Origin: Cellulomonas fimi
Lineage (GTDB): Bacteria > Actinomycetota > Actinomycetes > Actinomycetales > Cellulomonadaceae
Assembly (NCBI RefSeq): GCF_028583725.1
Contig: NZ_CP110680.1
Coordinates: forward strand, 124,001 to 188,000
DNA length: 64,000 nt
Reading direction: 5' to 3'
Position numbers and translations under genes: made by a program. Positions 62,562 through 64,000 of this stretch are shown here, in pieces. The notes under the pieces are model-generated. The model saw only the letters and a program-made list of their open reading frames with translations, ran no database searches and was not told the DNA's origin. Within the stretch, counting starts at the first letter, position 1, and each line of letters begins with the position of its first letter.

Positions 62562-62651
62562 CCATCGACCCTGGCGGAAGCACCCACACCCTCGCCAGGA
62601 GGGGGGTTGCTGCGGCGTCGTCGAGCCAGGTCTCTCGGCCGCTCTGGATGG
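62562..62651 (-). promoter_or_regulatory. SAM riboswitch (S-box type) upstream of metF-metE
   Basis: On the minus strand: CCATCCAGAGCGGCCGAGAG, CCTGGCTCGACGACGCCGC, AGCAACC and GGGTGCTTCCGCCAGG. P1 is CCATC (62647-62651) with GATGG (62562-62566), and P2 pairs GCGGC with GCCGC. These are the conserved S-box elements. SAM binding should shut off metF-metE. Confidence 0.85.
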
Positions 62652-62822
62652 TTGTCGTGATGCTAGACCGCCGACCACATGGTGGGCAACGCTGCTCGAT
62701 CGGTGAGACGGCGACGTCCGCGGGGTCGACGGGTCAGACGGGGGCGTCGATCGGAGGGCGCCCGGGGCTCGGTCGGGCGACGGGGGCGGGGAGCACGGCG
62801 GCGCCGACGAGGGCGCGTCGGG

Positions 62823-63047
62823 TCAGCGGCGGCGGCGCGGCGTGAGGTGGCCCGGCCGGAGCCGGCTGCGCTGCGTCGGGACGTCGAACCACGACGTCGG
62901 CGAACCGGCCTGCACGCCGAGCAGTCCGTCCTGGACGGCGGCCAGCACCTCGGCGTCGACGGTCGACGGGGTCGACATGGCCGCTGCCGCCCCGCGCACG
63001 GCGTCGAGCCGTGCGTCCGGGTCGGTCGTGTCGGTCATGCCGGGCAT
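62823..63047 (-). CDS. Small hypothetical protein
   Basis: A 74-residue protein starting MPGMTDTTDPDARLDAV; TGGAGG lies six bases before ATG 63047, which therefore wins over ATG 63038. It has a helical Ala-rich start, then SPTSWFDVPTQRSR and an Arg-rich end. No family recognised. A tandem repeat and tag lie upstream. Confidence 0.6.
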   Translation of the reverse strand: MPGMTDTTDPDARLDAVRGAAAAMSTPSTVDAEVLAAVQDGLLGVQAGSPTSWFDVPTQRSRLRPGHLTPRRRR

Positions 63048-63114
63048 CTTAACCTCCACCCGAAAGAGGGTCAGGGGCGGCGCGGAGGCGTCACCCGACG
63101 GGAGCAGCAGCCCG

Positions 63115-63244
63115 CCGGCCCCCGCAGCGACAGCCCGACGCCGGCCCCCGCAGCGACAGCCCGACGTCCGCCCCCGAAGCGTCAGCCCGACGCCCACCCC
63201 GGCAGCGTCAGCTCGACGCCCACTCCGGCAGCGTCAGCCCGACG
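63115..63244. repeat. 26-bp tandem repeat, five copies
   Basis: Unit (minus strand) CGTCGGGCTGACGCTGCCGG plus six bases. Copies 4 and 5 (63141-63166, 63115-63140) are identical; the others differ at 1-8 positions. Copy 1 holds the stop codon of tag. There are no spacers, so it is not CRISPR. Confidence 0.9.
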
Positions 63245-63881
63245 CCGGGCGCCCGGTCACCGACGGGCACGTCGCGAGGTGGTCGTCGACCAGCCCGCAC
63301 GCCTGCATCGCCGCGTACGCGGTGGTGGGACCGACGAACCGGAAGCCGAGCGACTTCAGCTCCCGCGCCAGCGCCTTCGACTCGGGGGTCACCGCGGGCA
63401 CGTCCGCCCAGGTCGCGGGGCGGACGTGGTCCGCGCGGTCGGGGGCGTGCGACCACAGCACCTCGTCGAGCGTGCGCGACTGCGCGTGCAGGTCGCGCAG
63501 CGCTCGGGCGTTCGCGATCGTCGCCTCGATCTTCGCGCGGTTGCGCACGATCCCCGCGTCCGCCATCAGCCGGGCGACGTCGGCGTCGCCGAACTCCGCG
63601 ACGACCTCCGCGTCGAAGTCGGCGAAGGCCGCCCGGAAGGCGGGCCGCTTGCGCAGGATGGTGATCCAGGCGAGCCCGGACTGGAACCCCTCCAGCGCGA
63701 CCCGCTCGAAGAGCGCGTGCTCGCCGTGCACCGGCCGGCCCCACTCCTCGTCGTGGTACCGCTCGTACAGGGGGTCGCCGTCGCCGAAGCACCGCCCCAC
63801 GAGCGGCGTCGGACCGACAGGGTCGGCGGGCGCGGCGGGTTCGGTGGTCAGGTCGGTGCTCGGGGGCGGCTGTGCGGTCAC
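63234..63881 (-). CDS. tag: DNA-3-methyladenine glycosylase I
   Basis: A 215-residue base-excision repair enzyme removing 3-methyladenine. Motifs: GRCFGDGDPLYERYHDEEWGRPVHGEHALFE, FQSGLAWITILRKR, GIVRNRAKIEATIANARA, KSLGFRFVGPTTAYAAMQACGLVDDHLATC. The zinc set (Cys and His near the N-terminus; His and Cys in DDHLATC) is intact. GTG 63881 was chosen; GTG 63908 would add nine residues. The stop codon is inside the tandem repeat. Confidence 0.95.
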   Translation of the reverse strand: MTAQPPPSTDLTTEPAAPADPVGPTPLVGRCFGDGDPLYERYHDEEWGRPVHGEHALFERVALEGFQSGLAWITILRKRPAFRAAFADFDAEVVAEFGDADVARLMADAGIVRNRAKIEATIANARALRDLHAQSRTLDEVLWSHAPDRADHVRPATWADVPAVTPESKALARELKSLGFRFVGPTTAYAAMQACGLVDDHLATCPSVTGRPASG

Positions 63882-64000
63882 GACGTCAGTCTGGCGTCGT
63901 CCGCCCACACGTCGACGGCCGGGCGAGGGCAGTGGGGACGCGTCGGTCGTCGACGGGGGCTGTGGACGGCTCGGTCACGCATGGCCCGCGCGGGCGATCA

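Noticed and set aside
62561..62587. Upstream GTG start for metF
   Set aside because: It lies within the SAM riboswitch, and its codons form conserved RNA helices.
63115..63244. CRISPR-like repeat block
   Set aside because: Units are contiguous with no spacers and no cas genes are nearby; it is a simple tandem repeat.

Overview
The window is very GC-rich, has frequent GTG starts, and its genes are packed with ATGA or GTGA overlaps. Together with a secreted GH43 arabinanase carrying a ricin-type lectin, ESX-type secretion genes and an actinobacterial MetE/MetF/Gcv set, this points to an actinobacterium of the Cellulomonas type. The genus is inferred from gene content and composition, not from a marker gene. 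Nothing looks like a recent prophage or insertion sequence, and I saw no tRNA, rRNA or CRISPR array. A perfect parS site inside moaE suggests an origin-proximal chromosomal location.

Layout. 1-6750: truncated nirB (assimilatory nitrite reductase), a class II aldolase-like protein lacking one metal-binding His, a small (p)ppGpp synthetase, a secreted SMP-30-like protein and a GatB/YqeY protein. 6580-11500: a divergent pair made of a 55-residue protein and a 1378-residue CHAT-protease/NTPase with a lysine-less P-loop. A promoter, a 12-codon ORF and a compact three-way-junction RNA then precede map. 12515-30484: a type VII (ESX-like) secretion island. It begins with two WXG100-like proteins, a small DUF6507-like protein and a large proline-linker effector. 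Five genes follow that share one repeated beta-rich module (putative immunity or partner array). The machinery comes next: an FHA/zinc-ribbon membrane protein, a DUF6177-like protein, a small membrane protein, EccD, a MinD-like protein, EccC, a small protein and a second MinD-like protein. EccB, EccE and mycosin are not visible.

30631-38717: a DrrAB-type ABC exporter with its PadR repressor, a DUF1905 protein, a low-molecular-weight phosphatase, CorA, an aminotransferase, a zinc-ribbon protein and the arabinanase with a LacI-type operator. 38906-43735 and 47922-49941: two clusters that together encode a full molybdenum cofactor set (moeB, moeA, moaC, mobA, moaD; mogA, moaE, moaA). Between them lie an SDR/XRE pair, an SRPBCC protein, an alpha/beta hydrolase and a Doc-type toxin-antitoxin pair.

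50066-64000: a small membrane protein and an acetyltransferase, then a tandem glycine riboswitch driving gcvP-gcvT-gcvH. Next come a stand-alone LuxR-type HTH protein, a NUDIX hydrolase, a 47-residue DnaJ-type zinc-finger protein and a C-S lyase-type aminotransferase. A SAM riboswitch drives metF-metE. The window ends with a small hypothetical protein, a 26-bp tandem repeat and tag. C1 metabolism is concentrated here: glycine cleavage feeds methylene-THF, MetF reduces it and MetE uses it for methionine, each arm under its own riboswitch.

The most promising undescribed elements are the ESX island with its paralogous array and lysine-less MinD-like proteins, the CHAT/small-protein divergon, and the structured leader of map.
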